A stretch of 14,110 bases of DNA from an uncultured Oscillospiraceae bacterium (GTDB lineage Bacteria; Bacillota; Clostridia; Oscillospirales; Oscillospiraceae). The stretch spans positions 1-14,110 of the forward strand of contig CAKTNW010000043.1 in NCBI GenBank assembly GCA_934589145.1, in the 5' to 3' direction. Of this stretch, positions 1-7,508 are shown piece by piece; the stretch's first letter is position 1, and each line of letters opens with the position of its first letter. The position numbers were made by a program, and so were the translations under genes. The notes under the pieces are model-generated. The model did not search any database. It saw nothing but the letters and a program-made list of their open reading frames with translations, and was not told the origin of the DNA.

Positions 1-516
1 TCCTACTCCCCCTGCTTCCGCAAGGAGAAGGGCGCTCACGGCATCGAGGAGCGTGGCGTGTACCGCATCCACCAGTTTGAAAAGCAGGAGATGATCGTGG
101 TCTGCAAGCCCGAGGACTCCAAGGCATGGTATGAGAAGATGTGGCGCTATAGCGTGGAGCTGTTCCGCTCTCTGGACATCCCCGTGCGGCAGCTGGAGTG
201 CTGCTCCGGCGATCTGGCCGACCTGAAATGCAAGTCCTGCGACATCGAGGCGTGGTCTCCCCGCCAACAGAAGTACTTTGAGGTGTGCTCCTGCTCCAAT
301 CTGGGCGACGCCCAGGCCCGCCGCCTGAAGATCCGCTACAAGGACGAAAGCGGCAAGATGCAGCTGTGCCACACCCTGAACAACACCGTGGTGGCGCCTC
401 CCCGGATGCTGATCGCCTTCCTGGAGAACAACCTGCAAGCCGACGGCAACGTAGTGATCCCCGAGGTGCTGCGTCCCTACATGGGCGGCAAGGCCGTGCT
501 GGTCCCCAAGCATTAA
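1..516 (+). CDS. serS: seryl-tRNA synthetase, C-terminal part (5' end outside the window)
   Basis: The frame is open from base 1 and ends at TAA 514-516, giving about 171 residues of the class II catalytic domain. SerRS charges tRNA-Ser with serine in the cytoplasm. Motif 2 begins at base 16 (CFRKEKGAHGIEERG, then YRIHQFEKQE), and motif 3 is present as NNTVVAPPRMLIAFLEN. The segment CSCSNLGDAQARR matches the conserved SerRS 'SSCSNxxDFQARR' block. The motif 2 loop KEKGAHGIEERG differs from the common bacterial SEAGSAGRDTRG, so this is a divergent SerRS subtype. GTG at 58 is internal and not a start. The N-terminal tRNA-binding coiled coil must lie upstream of the window. No T-rich terminator is seen after the stop. 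mscL follows 50 bases later. Confidence 0.93.
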   Translation, partial: SYSPCFRKEKGAHGIEERGVYRIHQFEKQEMIVVCKPEDSKAWYEKMWRYSVELFRSLDIPVRQLECCSGDLADLKCKSCDIEAWSPRQQKYFEVCSCSNLGDAQARRLKIRYKDESGKMQLCHTLNNTVVAPPRMLIAFLENNLQADGNVVIPEVLRPYMGGKAVLVPKH

Positions 517-541
517 CAAATTGTAATCGCATGTATATAAC
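513..541 (+). promoter_or_regulatory. candidate sigma-A promoter for mscL-rsmG
   Basis: TTAACA (513-518) and TATAAC (536-541) are separated by 17 bases. The -35 overlaps the serS stop codon. A start site near 548 would leave a leader of about 20 nt that contains the mscL ribosome binding site AAGGAG (553-558). Both boxes deviate from consensus, so read-through from serS remains possible. Confidence 0.4.
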
Positions 542-566
542 TCTTTGTACATAAGGAGTATTACCT

Positions 567-998
567 ATGAAAAAGTTTATCGCGGAATTCAAGGAATTTG
601 CCATGAAGGGCAACGTGGTGGACATGGCCATCGGCGTTGTCATCGGCGGCGCGTTCGGCAAGATCACCACCTCACTGGTGAATGACGTGATCATGCCCCT
701 CATCTCCCGCATTACCGGCGGCGTGGATTTCAGCGCGTGGAAATGGGTGCTGAAGGCCGCCGAGACCGCCGCCGACGGCACCGAGATCCCGGAGATCGCC
801 GTCAACTACGGCAATTTCATCGCCGTCGTGCTGGACTTCCTCATCATCGCGCTGGTGCTGTTCATGGTGGTCAAGGCCATCAACAAGCTGCGCAGCATCG
901 GCAAAAAGCCGGAGGAGCCCGTTGAAGAGGCAGCGCCCGCGCCCACCAGCGAGGAGCTGCTGACGGAGATCCGCGACCTGCTGAAGGATAAGCAGTAA
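567..998 (+). CDS. mscL: large-conductance mechanosensitive channel MscL
   Basis: A 143-residue inner-membrane channel that opens under membrane tension and releases solutes during hypo-osmotic shock. The N-terminus [33 protein letters not shown] is split across the amphipathic N-terminal helix and the glycine-rich pore helix TM1 (residues about 15-45) typical of the family. TM2 is about residues 82-105 ([19 protein letters not shown]). The C-terminal cytoplasmic helix ends in [16 protein letters not shown], the usual bundle segment, after a Pro/Glu/Ala-rich linker. The length is normal. AAGGAG (553-558) lies 8 bases before the ATG. The stop codon TAA shares its last base with the rsmG start, so the two genes are probably translationally coupled. 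Confidence 0.96.
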   Translation: MKKFIAEFKEFAMKGNVVDMAIGVVIGGAFGKITTSLVNDVIMPLISRITGGVDFSAWKWVLKAAETAADGTEIPEIAVNYGNFIAVVLDFLIIALVLFMVVKAINKLRSIGKKPEEPVEEAAPAPTSEELLTEIRDLLKDKQ

Positions 999-1696
999 TG
1001 GAACAGACGCTGCGCGAGGGTCTGGCGGCGCTGGGCCTCCCCTGCTCTGCCGTGCCCCAACTGCTGGACTTTTCCCGGCGACTGCTGGAGAAGAATCAGG
1101 TCATGAACCTGACCGCCATCACCGAGCCCAGGGACGTGGCCACGCTGCACCTGCTGGACTGCGCCGCGCTGCTGACGCTGGCGGACTTCCGGGGTAAGTC
1201 GGTGGTGGACGTAGGCACCGGCGCGGGCTTCCCCGGCATGGTGCTGCGGATACTGGAGCCGGACCTCGACCTGACGCTGCTGGACAGTCTGGGCAAGCGC
1301 ATCGACTGGCTGCGGCAGACCTGCGACGAGATGGGCCTTGCCCGTGTGGACTGCGTCCACGCCCGGGCCGAGGAGTTCGCCGCACAGCACCGGCAGAGCT
1401 ACGATATGGCCACCTCCCGCGCCGTGGCGGCGCTGCCGCTGCTGTGTGAGCTGGCGCTGCCGCTGGTGAAGGTGGACGGCTGCTTCCTGGCCATGAAGTC
1501 CGTGGACAGTGACGCCGAGCTCGACAGCGCCCGGGGTGCCATCGGCCAGTTGGGCGGAAAGATCGAGGCCATCCGGGATTACACCATCCCCGGCACGGAG
1601 GTGACCCACCGCGTGGTGATCATCCGCAAGGTGAAGGATACCCCGGCGCAGTTTCCGAGAAGCTGGGCGAGGATGAAGAAAGCACCGTTGAAGTAA
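998..1696 (+). CDS. rsmG: 16S rRNA (guanine527-N7)-methyltransferase RsmG (GidB)
   Basis: A 232-residue SAM-dependent methyltransferase that makes m7G527 in helix 18 of 16S rRNA. The SAM-binding glycine-rich motif is VDVGTGAGFPGMVL (about residues 69-82). The upstream block NLTAITEPRDVATLHLLDC and the downstream TSRAVAALPLLCELALPLVK are family hallmarks. The C-terminal end PRSWARMKKAPLK corresponds to the usual 'PRxxxxIKKxPL' ending. It starts within the mscL stop (TAATG) and has no strong Shine-Dalgarno of its own, consistent with coupling. It is usually found near chromosome-maintenance genes such as mnmG/parAB. Here it precedes a palindrome-rich gap and a MinD-type ATPase. Confidence 0.96.
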   Translation: MEQTLREGLAALGLPCSAVPQLLDFSRRLLEKNQVMNLTAITEPRDVATLHLLDCAALLTLADFRGKSVVDVGTGAGFPGMVLRILEPDLDLTLLDSLGKRIDWLRQTCDEMGLARVDCVHARAEEFAAQHRQSYDMATSRAVAALPLLCELALPLVKVDGCFLAMKSVDSDAELDSARGAIGQLGGKIEAIRDYTIPGTEVTHRVVIIRKVKDTPAQFPRSWARMKKAPLK

Positions 1697-1702
1697 AGAA
1701 TT

Positions 1703-2185
1703 TCGTGGCTTCGGCCACGAGACACTTTTGGCCTCGGCCCCAAAAGTGTCCAAAAAGGCCGCTTAAACCTGCGGTTTAAGAATCCGCGCACGCTATACCA
1801 TGTTCTTGCTTGATAATTTTTACCGCGCGTTCACAGAACACGGCTGACTTCGCTGCGTGTGACGCATTGATCTTCCTCTTGCGCCGCTGCCGCTGACATT
1901 CTCAACGGTAGAACCAACAGCGTTGTTCAGCGTAGGCATCAGCGGCAGCGACGCTGTTGCTGAGACGATTCGATAACAAAACGAAAAAGAGAATCCCGCG
2001 CGAACGTGCGGTACGCATCTGCAATTCTGCACAAAGCATAGCGCGCAAGGAAGTGAAGAAACCATTGGTTTCTTCCGGCTCTTTTGGCTACTTTTCCAGC
2101 TGCTGGGAAAAGTAGTCCGTCGGAGACCGTCCTCGCGCTTGCAAGCGCGAAATACCCTTTTGGCAAAAGTTAAAGCTTTTGCCAA
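1703..2185. repeat. palindrome-rich intergenic island between rsmG and minD
   Basis: This gap of about 510 bases holds at least seven perfect or near-perfect inverted repeats: TCGTGGC/GCCACGA with a TTCG loop (1703-1720); an 11-bp stem (1721-1731 with 1740-1750); CTTAAACC/GGTTTAAG (1762-1780); a 12-bp stem (1885-1896 with 1939-1950); CTACTTTTCC/GGAAAAGTAG (2088-2115); the 18-bp palindrome 2133-2150; and TTGGCAAAAG/CTTTTGCCAA (2160-2185). Minus-strand frames cross it, but none has a ribosome binding site or a recognisable domain. It may be a decayed mobile element or a family of dispersed repeats. No gene can be supported. Confidence 0.65.
1721..1750 (+). terminator. possible rsmG transcript-end hairpin
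   Basis: An 11-bp perfect stem, GACACTTTTGG (1721-1731) with CCAAAAGTGTC (1740-1750), lies 25 bases after the rsmG stop. No U-tract follows (CAAAAAGG), so intrinsic termination would be weak. It may instead be only one of the repeats in this gap. Confidence 0.3.
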
Positions 2186-2206
2186 TCTCACGAAAGGAGA
2201 ACCCTC

Positions 2207-2950
2207 ATGGGCAAGATCATCGCCGTGGTGTCCGGCAAGGGCGGCACGGGCAAAACATCCTTTACCGCCTGCGTGGCGCTGTCACTGGCCGCTATGGGCT
2301 ACGAGACCCTGGCGCTGGACTGCGACATCACCCTGCGGAACCTTGACCTGGCCCTGGGCCTGTCCGACAGCGCGGCCATGGACTTCTCCGACGTACTGGA
2401 CGGCCGCTGCACCCTGGCGGAGGCCACGGTGCCCCACCGCAAATACCAAAAGCTGTCCCTGCTGGCCGCACCCCTAGCGCCCCGGGACGAACGCTTCTCC
2501 GTTCCCGCCATGCAGGCGCTGGCCCGTGATATCCGCCAGCGGTACGACTACTGTCTGGTGGACGCCCCCGCCGGATTGGGCCAGGGCTTCACGCTGGCCA
2601 CAGCCATGGCCGACAGCGTGGTGGTGGTCACCACCACCGATCCCGCCGCGCTGCGGGACGCCCAGCGCACCGTTATGGAGCTGCGGGGCTTCCCGCCGGG
2701 ACAGGTGCACCTGGTGGTGAACCGGGTACGCAAAAAAATGCTGAAGGCCCTTCATTCCACCATCGACGACGCCATGGACACGGCGGGCCTTCCCCTGCTG
2801 GGCGTCATCCCGGAGGATGGCGACATCCCCCTGGCCCTGAACCGGGGCATCCCGTTACGGGACATGAACTACTATGCCCAGCGGGCCTATGAAAACATTG
2901 CCAACCGCATCACCGGCGCACGGGTTCCCCTGATGCGCGCCCGGTGGTAA
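2207..2950 (+). CDS. minD: MinD-type ParA/MinD-family ATPase (septum-site determining)
   Basis: A 247-residue deviant Walker A ATPase. The P-loop SGKGGTGKTS has the signature Lys11 and Lys16, switch I LDCDITLRNLDLALG places Asp38 and Asp40 where E. coli MinD has them, and switch II is VDAPAGLGQG (Asp119). MinD dimerises with ATP on the membrane and recruits MinC to block division away from midcell. The C-terminus (VPLMRARW) is short and only weakly like the amphipathic membrane-targeting helix of MinD. Neither minC nor minE is adjacent, although many Clostridia have minC-minD-minE close to mgsA, and mgsA does follow here. AAAGGAG (2193-2199) lies 7 bases before the ATG. A related ParA-family role other than Min is possible. 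Confidence 0.82.
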   Translation: MGKIIAVVSGKGGTGKTSFTACVALSLAAMGYETLALDCDITLRNLDLALGLSDSAAMDFSDVLDGRCTLAEATVPHRKYQKLSLLAAPLAPRDERFSVPAMQALARDIRQRYDYCLVDAPAGLGQGFTLATAMADSVVVVTTTDPAALRDAQRTVMELRGFPPGQVHLVVNRVRKKMLKALHSTIDDAMDTAGLPLLGVIPEDGDIPLALNRGIPLRDMNYYAQRAYENIANRITGARVPLMRARW

Positions 2951-2979
2951 CTGATACTATAAAGGAGTTGAACACATAT

Positions 2980-3396
2980 ATGAACATCGCCTTGATCGCA
3001 CACGACAACCGTAAAGAGTTGATGGTACAGTTCTGCACCGCCTACTGCGGCATCCTGGCCCAGCATACCCTGTGCGCCACCGCCAATACCGGCAAGCAGG
3101 TGCAGGACGCCACCGGTCTGCCCGTACACCGCTTCCTGACCTTCGAGAACGGCGGCGGCCAGCAGATCGCGGCCCGCATCGCCTATAACGAGATCGACAT
3201 GGTGCTGTGCTTCGACGATCCCAACAAGCGCACCACCCACGAGGACATTCTATATATCGCCAAGCTGTGCGACAAGAACAACATCCCCTTCGCCAGCAAC
3301 GTGGCCACCGCCGAAATGCTGGTGCTGGGTCTGGCCCGGGGCGATCTGGACTGGCGCGATATCGTCAATCCCAAAACCAAGCCCTTCACAGCGTAA
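2980..3396 (+). CDS. mgsA: methylglyoxal synthase homologue, catalytic residues replaced
   Basis: A 138-residue protein starting at ATG 2980, 11 bases after AAAGGAG (2962-2968). An upstream GTG at 2944 lies inside minD and lacks support. MgsA converts dihydroxyacetone phosphate to methylglyoxal and phosphate. The fold is clear: IALIAHDNRK (His8, Lys12), DATGL, GGxQQIxA, FDDP (Asp80), His87, NVATAEMLV. However, aligned without gaps to E. coli MgsA (offset 11), catalytic Asp71 is Gly60 (GGC at 3157-3159), Ser65-Gly66-Pro67 is Thr-Phe-Glu, Thr47 is Asn36, and Asp101 is Ile90 unless there is a one-residue shift to Asp89. The normal synthase reaction is therefore doubtful. It may be a divergent paralogue with binding or regulatory function. 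It sits 29 bases after minD, probably in one operon. Confidence 0.85.
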   Translation: MNIALIAHDNRKELMVQFCTAYCGILAQHTLCATANTGKQVQDATGLPVHRFLTFENGGGQQIAARIAYNEIDMVLCFDDPNKRTTHEDILYIAKLCDKNNIPFASNVATAEMLVLGLARGDLDWRDIVNPKTKPFTA

Positions 3397-3420
3397 GGGC
3401 GAGGCGCACAAGCAAAAGCC

Positions 3421-3503
3421 GTAGGGCGCGATGACCACATCGCGCCGCGCAGGTTATGCTGTTTCCCGCCAAATAGCGGCGGGGTGAGGTCACCCCGCCC
3501 TAC
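3421..3503. repeat. dispersed double-hairpin repeat, copy 1
   Basis: An 83-bp intergenic element bounded by GTAGGG and CCCTAC. The left hairpin is GGCGCGATG-acca-CATCGCGCC (3425-3446), and the right hairpin is GGCGGGGTGA-gg-TCACCCCGCC (3478-3499). Three more elements of the same design occur in the window (5465-5548, 7509-7587, 7609-7690), always between genes. Confidence 0.75.
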
Positions 3504-3551
3504 AAAAACGCACCCCCTACCCCGGAACAAATAACAAGGAGAGAGAAAACA

Positions 3552-4046
3552 TTGATACAGACTGCACTGAACTGGTTGTATGACAACCTCTATAACTACA
3601 TGATCCCCGTCTGCGGCCTGTGCGTGCTGCGTGTGATCGTCGCTTTTCTGGAGCTGGGTCACATGAAGCGCCTGCGGGACAAAAAGTTCGTATTCCGCAA
3701 GGTCAGCGTTCAGTACCGGGACATCGGCGCGTTCACGGGCCTGTTCATCGGCAGCGTGCTGATCTGCCTGTTCCCCAAGCTGGGACTGCTGTTTGCCGTG
3801 GTGGCGGCGGGCCTGACCGTGCTGGGCTATCAGATCGGCAAGCGCAAGGGCGCCGAGGCCGACCGCATCTGGCAGGAGGTGGTCAATGAGCTGGCCCAGA
3901 GCGAGGACGCCCACAAGGTCAACGCCATCAGTGTGGAGAGCAACATCCACGGTCTCATCGACACGCTGGATGTGTTCGATAAGGAAGAAACCCCCGCCCC
4001 GGAGGAGCCTGCCGAAGCGGCAGCCGCCCCGGAAAGCGAAGAATAA
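3552..4046 (+). CDS. small membrane protein of unknown function, TTG start
   Basis: A 164-residue protein that I do not recognise. It starts at TTG 3552, with AAGGAG (3536-3541) 10 bases upstream; no ATG fits as well. Hydrophobic segments lie at about residues 16-35 (MIPVCGLCVLRVIVAFLEL) and 58-95, the latter probably two short helices turning at FPKLG and ending in GYQIGKRKG. This pair loosely resembles the small DUF2273-type membrane domain, but the match is weak. Residues about 97-140 are a charged, probably cytoplasmic, helical region, and the end is an acidic Ala/Pro/Glu tail (APEEPAEAAAAPESEE). It lies 17 bases upstream of hisS and is probably cotranscribed with it. An anchoring or scaffold role is possible but unproven. 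Confidence 0.75.
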   Translation: MIQTALNWLYDNLYNYMIPVCGLCVLRVIVAFLELGHMKRLRDKKFVFRKVSVQYRDIGAFTGLFIGSVLICLFPKLGLLFAVVAAGLTVLGYQIGKRKGAEADRIWQEVVNELAQSEDAHKVNAISVESNIHGLIDTLDVFDKEETPAPEEPAEAAAAPESEE

Positions 4047-4063
4047 AGAGAGGAAGATACCCC

Positions 4064-5419
4064 ATGGAGAAAATGAAGCCCCGGACGCTATCCGGGTTTA
4101 TGGAGCTGCTGCCCGCGCCCCAGCAGCAGATGGAGCGGATGATGGACATTCTCCGCAGAACGTACAGCCTGTACGGCTTTACCCCGCTGGATACCCCGCT
4201 GATCGAGGCCAGCGAGGTGCTGCTGGCCAAGGGCGGCGGCGAGACCGAGAAGCAGATCTACCGCTTCACCAAGGGTGACGCCGACCTGTCCCTGCGGTTC
4301 GACCTGACGGTGCCGCTGGCCAAGTATGTGGCGCTGCACTACAATGAGCTGAGCTTCCCCTTCCGCCGCTATCAGATCGGCAAGGTCTACCGCGGCGAGC
4401 GCGCCCAGCGTGGCCGCTTCCGGGAGTTTTATCAGGCCGACATCGATGTGATCGGTGACGGCAAGCTGGACATCACCAACGAGGCGGAGATCCCCGCCAT
4501 CATCTATCAGACCTTTACCGAGCTGGGCCTGAAGCGGTTCCAGATCCGGGTCAACAACCGCCGCATCCTCAACGGCTTCTACGCCATGCAGGGCCTCACC
4601 GAGAAATCCGGCGACATCATGCGCACCGTGGACAAGCTGGACAAGATCGGCGCGGAGAAGGTGCGCACCCTCCTGATGGAGGACGTGGGCCTGACCGACG
4701 AGCAGGCGGCGGAGATCCTGAAGTTCATCGCCATCACCGGCGACAACGCACAGGTCATCACCGCGCTGGAGGGCTACGCCGGACGGAACGAGGTCTTTGA
4801 CGAGGGCCTGGAGCAGCTCAAGACCGTGGTGAAGTACCTCTCCTCCTTCGGCGTGCCGGAGGAGAACTTCGCCGTTGACCTGACCATCGCCCGGGGCCTG
4901 GACTACTACACCGGCACCGTGTACGAGACCACCCTGCTGGATCACCCGGAGATCGGCTCCGTCTGCTCCGGCGGCCGCTACGACAATCTGGCGGAGTACT
5001 ATACCGACAAGCAGCTGCCCGGCGTGGGCATTTCCATCGGCCTGACCCGCCTGTTCTATGTGCTGGGCGAGCAGAAGATGTTGAACGGCGATCTGCCCAC
5101 CGCGCCCTGCGACGTGCTGGTGCTGCCCATGACGGAGGAGCTGTCCCCCGCCATCGACGCCGCCACGGCCCTGCGCCGCGCCGGTATCCGCACCCAGCTG
5201 TATACCGAGCCCAAGAAGTTCAAGGCCAAGATGAACTACGCCGACAAGCTGGGCGTCCCCTACGTCCTGTTCCTGGGCGAGGATGAGATCGCCGCCGGTA
5301 TGGTGTCCTGCAAGAATATGACCACCGGCGCGCAGACCAAGCTCCCCGTGGCCGACGCCATCCTCATGATCCGCGAGGATCTGGCCGAGCGGAATAAGGG
5401 TAAGGTCATCGTGGAGTGA
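4064..5419 (+). CDS. hisS: histidyl-tRNA synthetase
   Basis: A 451-residue class IIa synthetase that charges tRNA-His. Visible motifs are the N-terminal GFMELLP and motif 1 region (residues about 8-60), TKGDADLSLRFDLTVPLA, motif 2 YRGERAQRGRFREFYQADID (about 109-128), the histidine-specific ARGLDYYTG (276-284), SGGRYDNL, and motif 3 GVGISIGLTRL. The C-terminal anticodon-binding domain (about residues 350-430) includes DVLVLPM and FLGEDEIAAG. The length is slightly above the usual 420-430. A GA-rich ribosome binding site, AGAGAGGAAG, lies just before the ATG. It follows the small membrane gene by 17 bases, which leaves no room for a T-box of its own. No terminator with a U-tract was found after it; a repeat element follows. 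Confidence 0.97.
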   Translation: MEKMKPRTLSGFMELLPAPQQQMERMMDILRRTYSLYGFTPLDTPLIEASEVLLAKGGGETEKQIYRFTKGDADLSLRFDLTVPLAKYVALHYNELSFPFRRYQIGKVYRGERAQRGRFREFYQADIDVIGDGKLDITNEAEIPAIIYQTFTELGLKRFQIRVNNRRILNGFYAMQGLTEKSGDIMRTVDKLDKIGAEKVRTLLMEDVGLTDEQAAEILKFIAITGDNAQVITALEGYAGRNEVFDEGLEQLKTVVKYLSSFGVPEENFAVDLTIARGLDYYTGTVYETTLLDHPEIGSVCSGGRYDNLAEYYTDKQLPGVGISIGLTRLFYVLGEQKMLNGDLPTAPCDVLVLPMTEELSPAIDAATALRRAGIRTQLYTEPKKFKAKMNYADKLGVPYVLFLGEDEIAAGMVSCKNMTTGAQTKLPVADAILMIREDLAERNKGKVIVE

Positions 5420-5464
5420 AGGGGTGTTTCGCGCCTAGAATAACTCACGCTTTCATGCCTTTTC

Positions 5465-5548
5465 GTAGGGGGCGATGCCCACATCGCCCCGCATGATATA
5501 GAGAAAATGTCCGTTAGGCGGCGGGCCGATGTAGGCATCGGCCCCTAC
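5465..5548. repeat. dispersed double-hairpin repeat, copy 2
   Basis: An 84-bp element between hisS and aspS with GTAGGG and CCCTAC ends. The left hairpin is GGGGCGATG-ccca-CATCGCCCC (5469-5490), and the right hairpin is GGGCCGATG-tagg-CATCGGCCC (5523-5544). Its left 26 bases are identical to those of copy 4 (7609-7634). Confidence 0.78.
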
Positions 5549-5640
5549 AAAAGCATAACAAGGAGCTTCCCTTCCAACAACACCCCGTAATATTCCATTC
5601 GATTTATACAAAACATTATCATAAAAGGAGAAAAAACAGT

Positions 5641-7419
5641 ATGATGCAGATGCGTACACATACCTGCAACGAGCTGCGCATGGAGCATGTGGGCCAGCAG
5701 GTGAAGATCGTGGGCTGGATGGAAAACGTCCGCACGGTGGGTCAGAATTTTGCCTTTGTGGTGCTGCGTGACTTCTACGGCACCACCCAGGTGGTGGTGG
5801 AGTCCGAGGAGATGATGAACATCATCAACGGCCTCAACAAGGAGTCCACCATCTCCGTGGAGGGCGTGGTGCGTGAGCGCGCCAGCAAGAATCCCAAGCA
5901 GGACACCGGCGACGTGGAGGTGGTCCCCAGCAAGATCGAGGTGCTGGGCCGCTGCCGCTACAACTCCCTGCCCTTCGAGATCAACCGCAGCCGCGAGGCC
6001 GACGAGACCGCCCGTCTCAAGTACCGCTTCCTGGATCTGCGCAACCCCGCCGTGAAGCAGAATATCATCCTGCGCTGCCAGGTGGTGGCCGCCCTCCGCG
6101 CCGCCATGACCGAGCATGGCTTCCTGGAGATCACCACCCCCATCCTGACCGCCAGCTCCCCCGAGGGCGCCCGTGACTATCTGGTGCCCGCCCGCAAGCA
6201 CCCCGGCAAGTTCTACGCCCTGCCCCAGGCGCCCCAGCAGTTCAAGCAGCTGCTGATGACCTCCGGCTTTGACCGCTATTTCCAGATCGCGCCCTGCTTC
6301 CGTGACGAGGATGCCCGCGGCGACCGCTCCCCCGGCGAGTTCTATCAGCTGGATATGGAGATGGCCTTCGCCACGCAGGACGACGTGTTTGCCGTGCTGG
6401 AGGATGTGCTGCCCCCCATCTTCGCCAAATTCGGCACCTACAACGTGGCCTCCAGCGCACCCTTCCGCCGCATCCCCTACACCACCTCCATGGAGACCTA
6501 CGGCTCCGATAAGCCCGACCTGCGCATCGACCTGACCTGCAAGAACGTCACCTCCCTGTTCGCTGACAGCGACTTCGAGGCGCTGAAGGGCCAGACCGTG
6601 AAGATGGTGGACATCTCCGACTGCACCCTGACCCGCAAGCAGATCGAAAAGCTGCTGACCGACTGTGAGGTGCAGTCCGGCTCCAAGGCTTACTGGTTCA
6701 AGGTGGACGAGAACGGCGAGCTGGCCGGCGGTATCGCCAAGTTCGTCGCTCCCATCAAGGAGGAACTGGCCAAGGTGCTGAACCTGAAGCCCAACACGCT
6801 GGTGGTGGTGGCCGCGGGCCAGTACGCCACCAAGTCCGTGGGCGTGCTGATCAAGACCTTCGGCGCCGCCTGCGAGGGCCACATGGACAAGGAGCGCTAT
6901 GAGTTCTGCTGGATCGTGGACTTCCCCATGTACGAGATCGGTGACGAGAGCGGTGAGCTGGAGTTCTGCCACAACCCGTTCTCCATGCCCGCCGGCGGCA
7001 TGGACGTGCTGCTGAAGGCCGAGCGGGGCGAGATCGACCCCTTGACCATCACCGCCGACCAGTACGACCTGGTGTGCAACGGCGTGGAGCTCAGCTCCGG
7101 CGCTGTCCGTAACCACGATCCCGAGATCATGATCAAGGCCTTCGAGCTGGTGCGTCTGGGCGAGGAGGACGTGAAGAAGAAGTTCCCCGCCATGTACAAC
7201 GCCTTCTGCTACGGTGCGCCTCCCCACGCCGGTATCGCGCCGGGCGTGGACCGCATGGTGATGCTGCTGGCGGGTGAGAGCTCCATCCGCGAGATCATCC
7301 CGTTCCCCATGAACAAGAACGCCCAGGATATCATGATGGGCGCACCTTCCACCGTCGAGCAGAAACAGCTTGACGAGCTGCACATCGCCATCGTCGGCGA
7401 GGTCGAAAAGGACGACTGA
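5641..7419 (+). CDS. aspS: aspartyl-tRNA synthetase, bacterial type with GAD insert
   Basis: A 592-residue class IIb synthetase. The N-terminal OB fold (residues about 1-110) binds the anticodon, the catalytic core carries FLDLRNP, FLEITTPIL, FRDEDARGDRSPGEFYQLDMEM (motif 2) and GIAPGVDRMVMLL (motif 3), and the bacterial GAD insert sits at about 295-420. The length is typical of bacterial AspRS. The first OB strand reads GWMENVRTVGQNFAF rather than the usual GWVxRRRDxG, so anticodon recognition may differ. Motif 2 carries one extra residue (SPGEF). AGGAG (5626-5630) lies 10 bases before ATG 5641; in-frame ATGs at 5644 and 5650 are alternatives. It ends at a strong terminator and appears to be a single-gene unit or the end of the hisS operon. 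Whether it is discriminating or makes Asp-tRNA-Asn cannot be told here. Confidence 0.97.
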   Translation: MMQMRTHTCNELRMEHVGQQVKIVGWMENVRTVGQNFAFVVLRDFYGTTQVVVESEEMMNIINGLNKESTISVEGVVRERASKNPKQDTGDVEVVPSKIEVLGRCRYNSLPFEINRSREADETARLKYRFLDLRNPAVKQNIILRCQVVAALRAAMTEHGFLEITTPILTASSPEGARDYLVPARKHPGKFYALPQAPQQFKQLLMTSGFDRYFQIAPCFRDEDARGDRSPGEFYQLDMEMAFATQDDVFAVLEDVLPPIFAKFGTYNVASSAPFRRIPYTTSMETYGSDKPDLRIDLTCKNVTSLFADSDFEALKGQTVKMVDISDCTLTRKQIEKLLTDCEVQSGSKAYWFKVDENGELAGGIAKFVAPIKEELAKVLNLKPNTLVVVAAGQYATKSVGVLIKTFGAACEGHMDKERYEFCWIVDFPMYEIGDESGELEFCHNPFSMPAGGMDVLLKAERGEIDPLTITADQYDLVCNGVELSSGAVRNHDPEIMIKAFELVRLGEEDVKKKFPAMYNAFCYGAPPHAGIAPGVDRMVMLLAGESSIREIIPFPMNKNAQDIMMGAPSTVEQKQLDELHIAIVGEVEKDD

Positions 7420-7431
7420 AACTGATTACCG

Positions 7432-7464
7432 AAAAAAGGAAGCCCTCCGGGGCTTCCTTTTTTT
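7432..7464 (+). terminator. Rho-independent terminator of aspS
   Basis: GGAAGCCC (7438-7445) pairs with GGGCTTCC (7450-7457) around a TCCG loop. It is preceded by six A and followed by seven T (7458-7464). It lies 12 bases past the aspS stop. Confidence 0.93.
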
Positions 7465-7508
7465 GTCCGTATATGCTGCCGCCAAAGGTAACTGAGGGAT
7501 ACCTGTTT

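Noticed and set aside
1820..2191. Minus-strand frame of 123 codons in the rsmG-minD gap
   Set aside because: It crosses several palindromes, has no ribosome binding site and no recognisable domain; more likely repeat sequence than a gene. Conservation at codon level could overturn this.
5545..7383. 612-codon open frame on the minus strand, opposite aspS
   Set aside because: It is a GC-bias shadow of aspS: low-complexity Gly/Val/His/Leu translation, no domain, no ribosome binding site. aspS itself is unambiguous.
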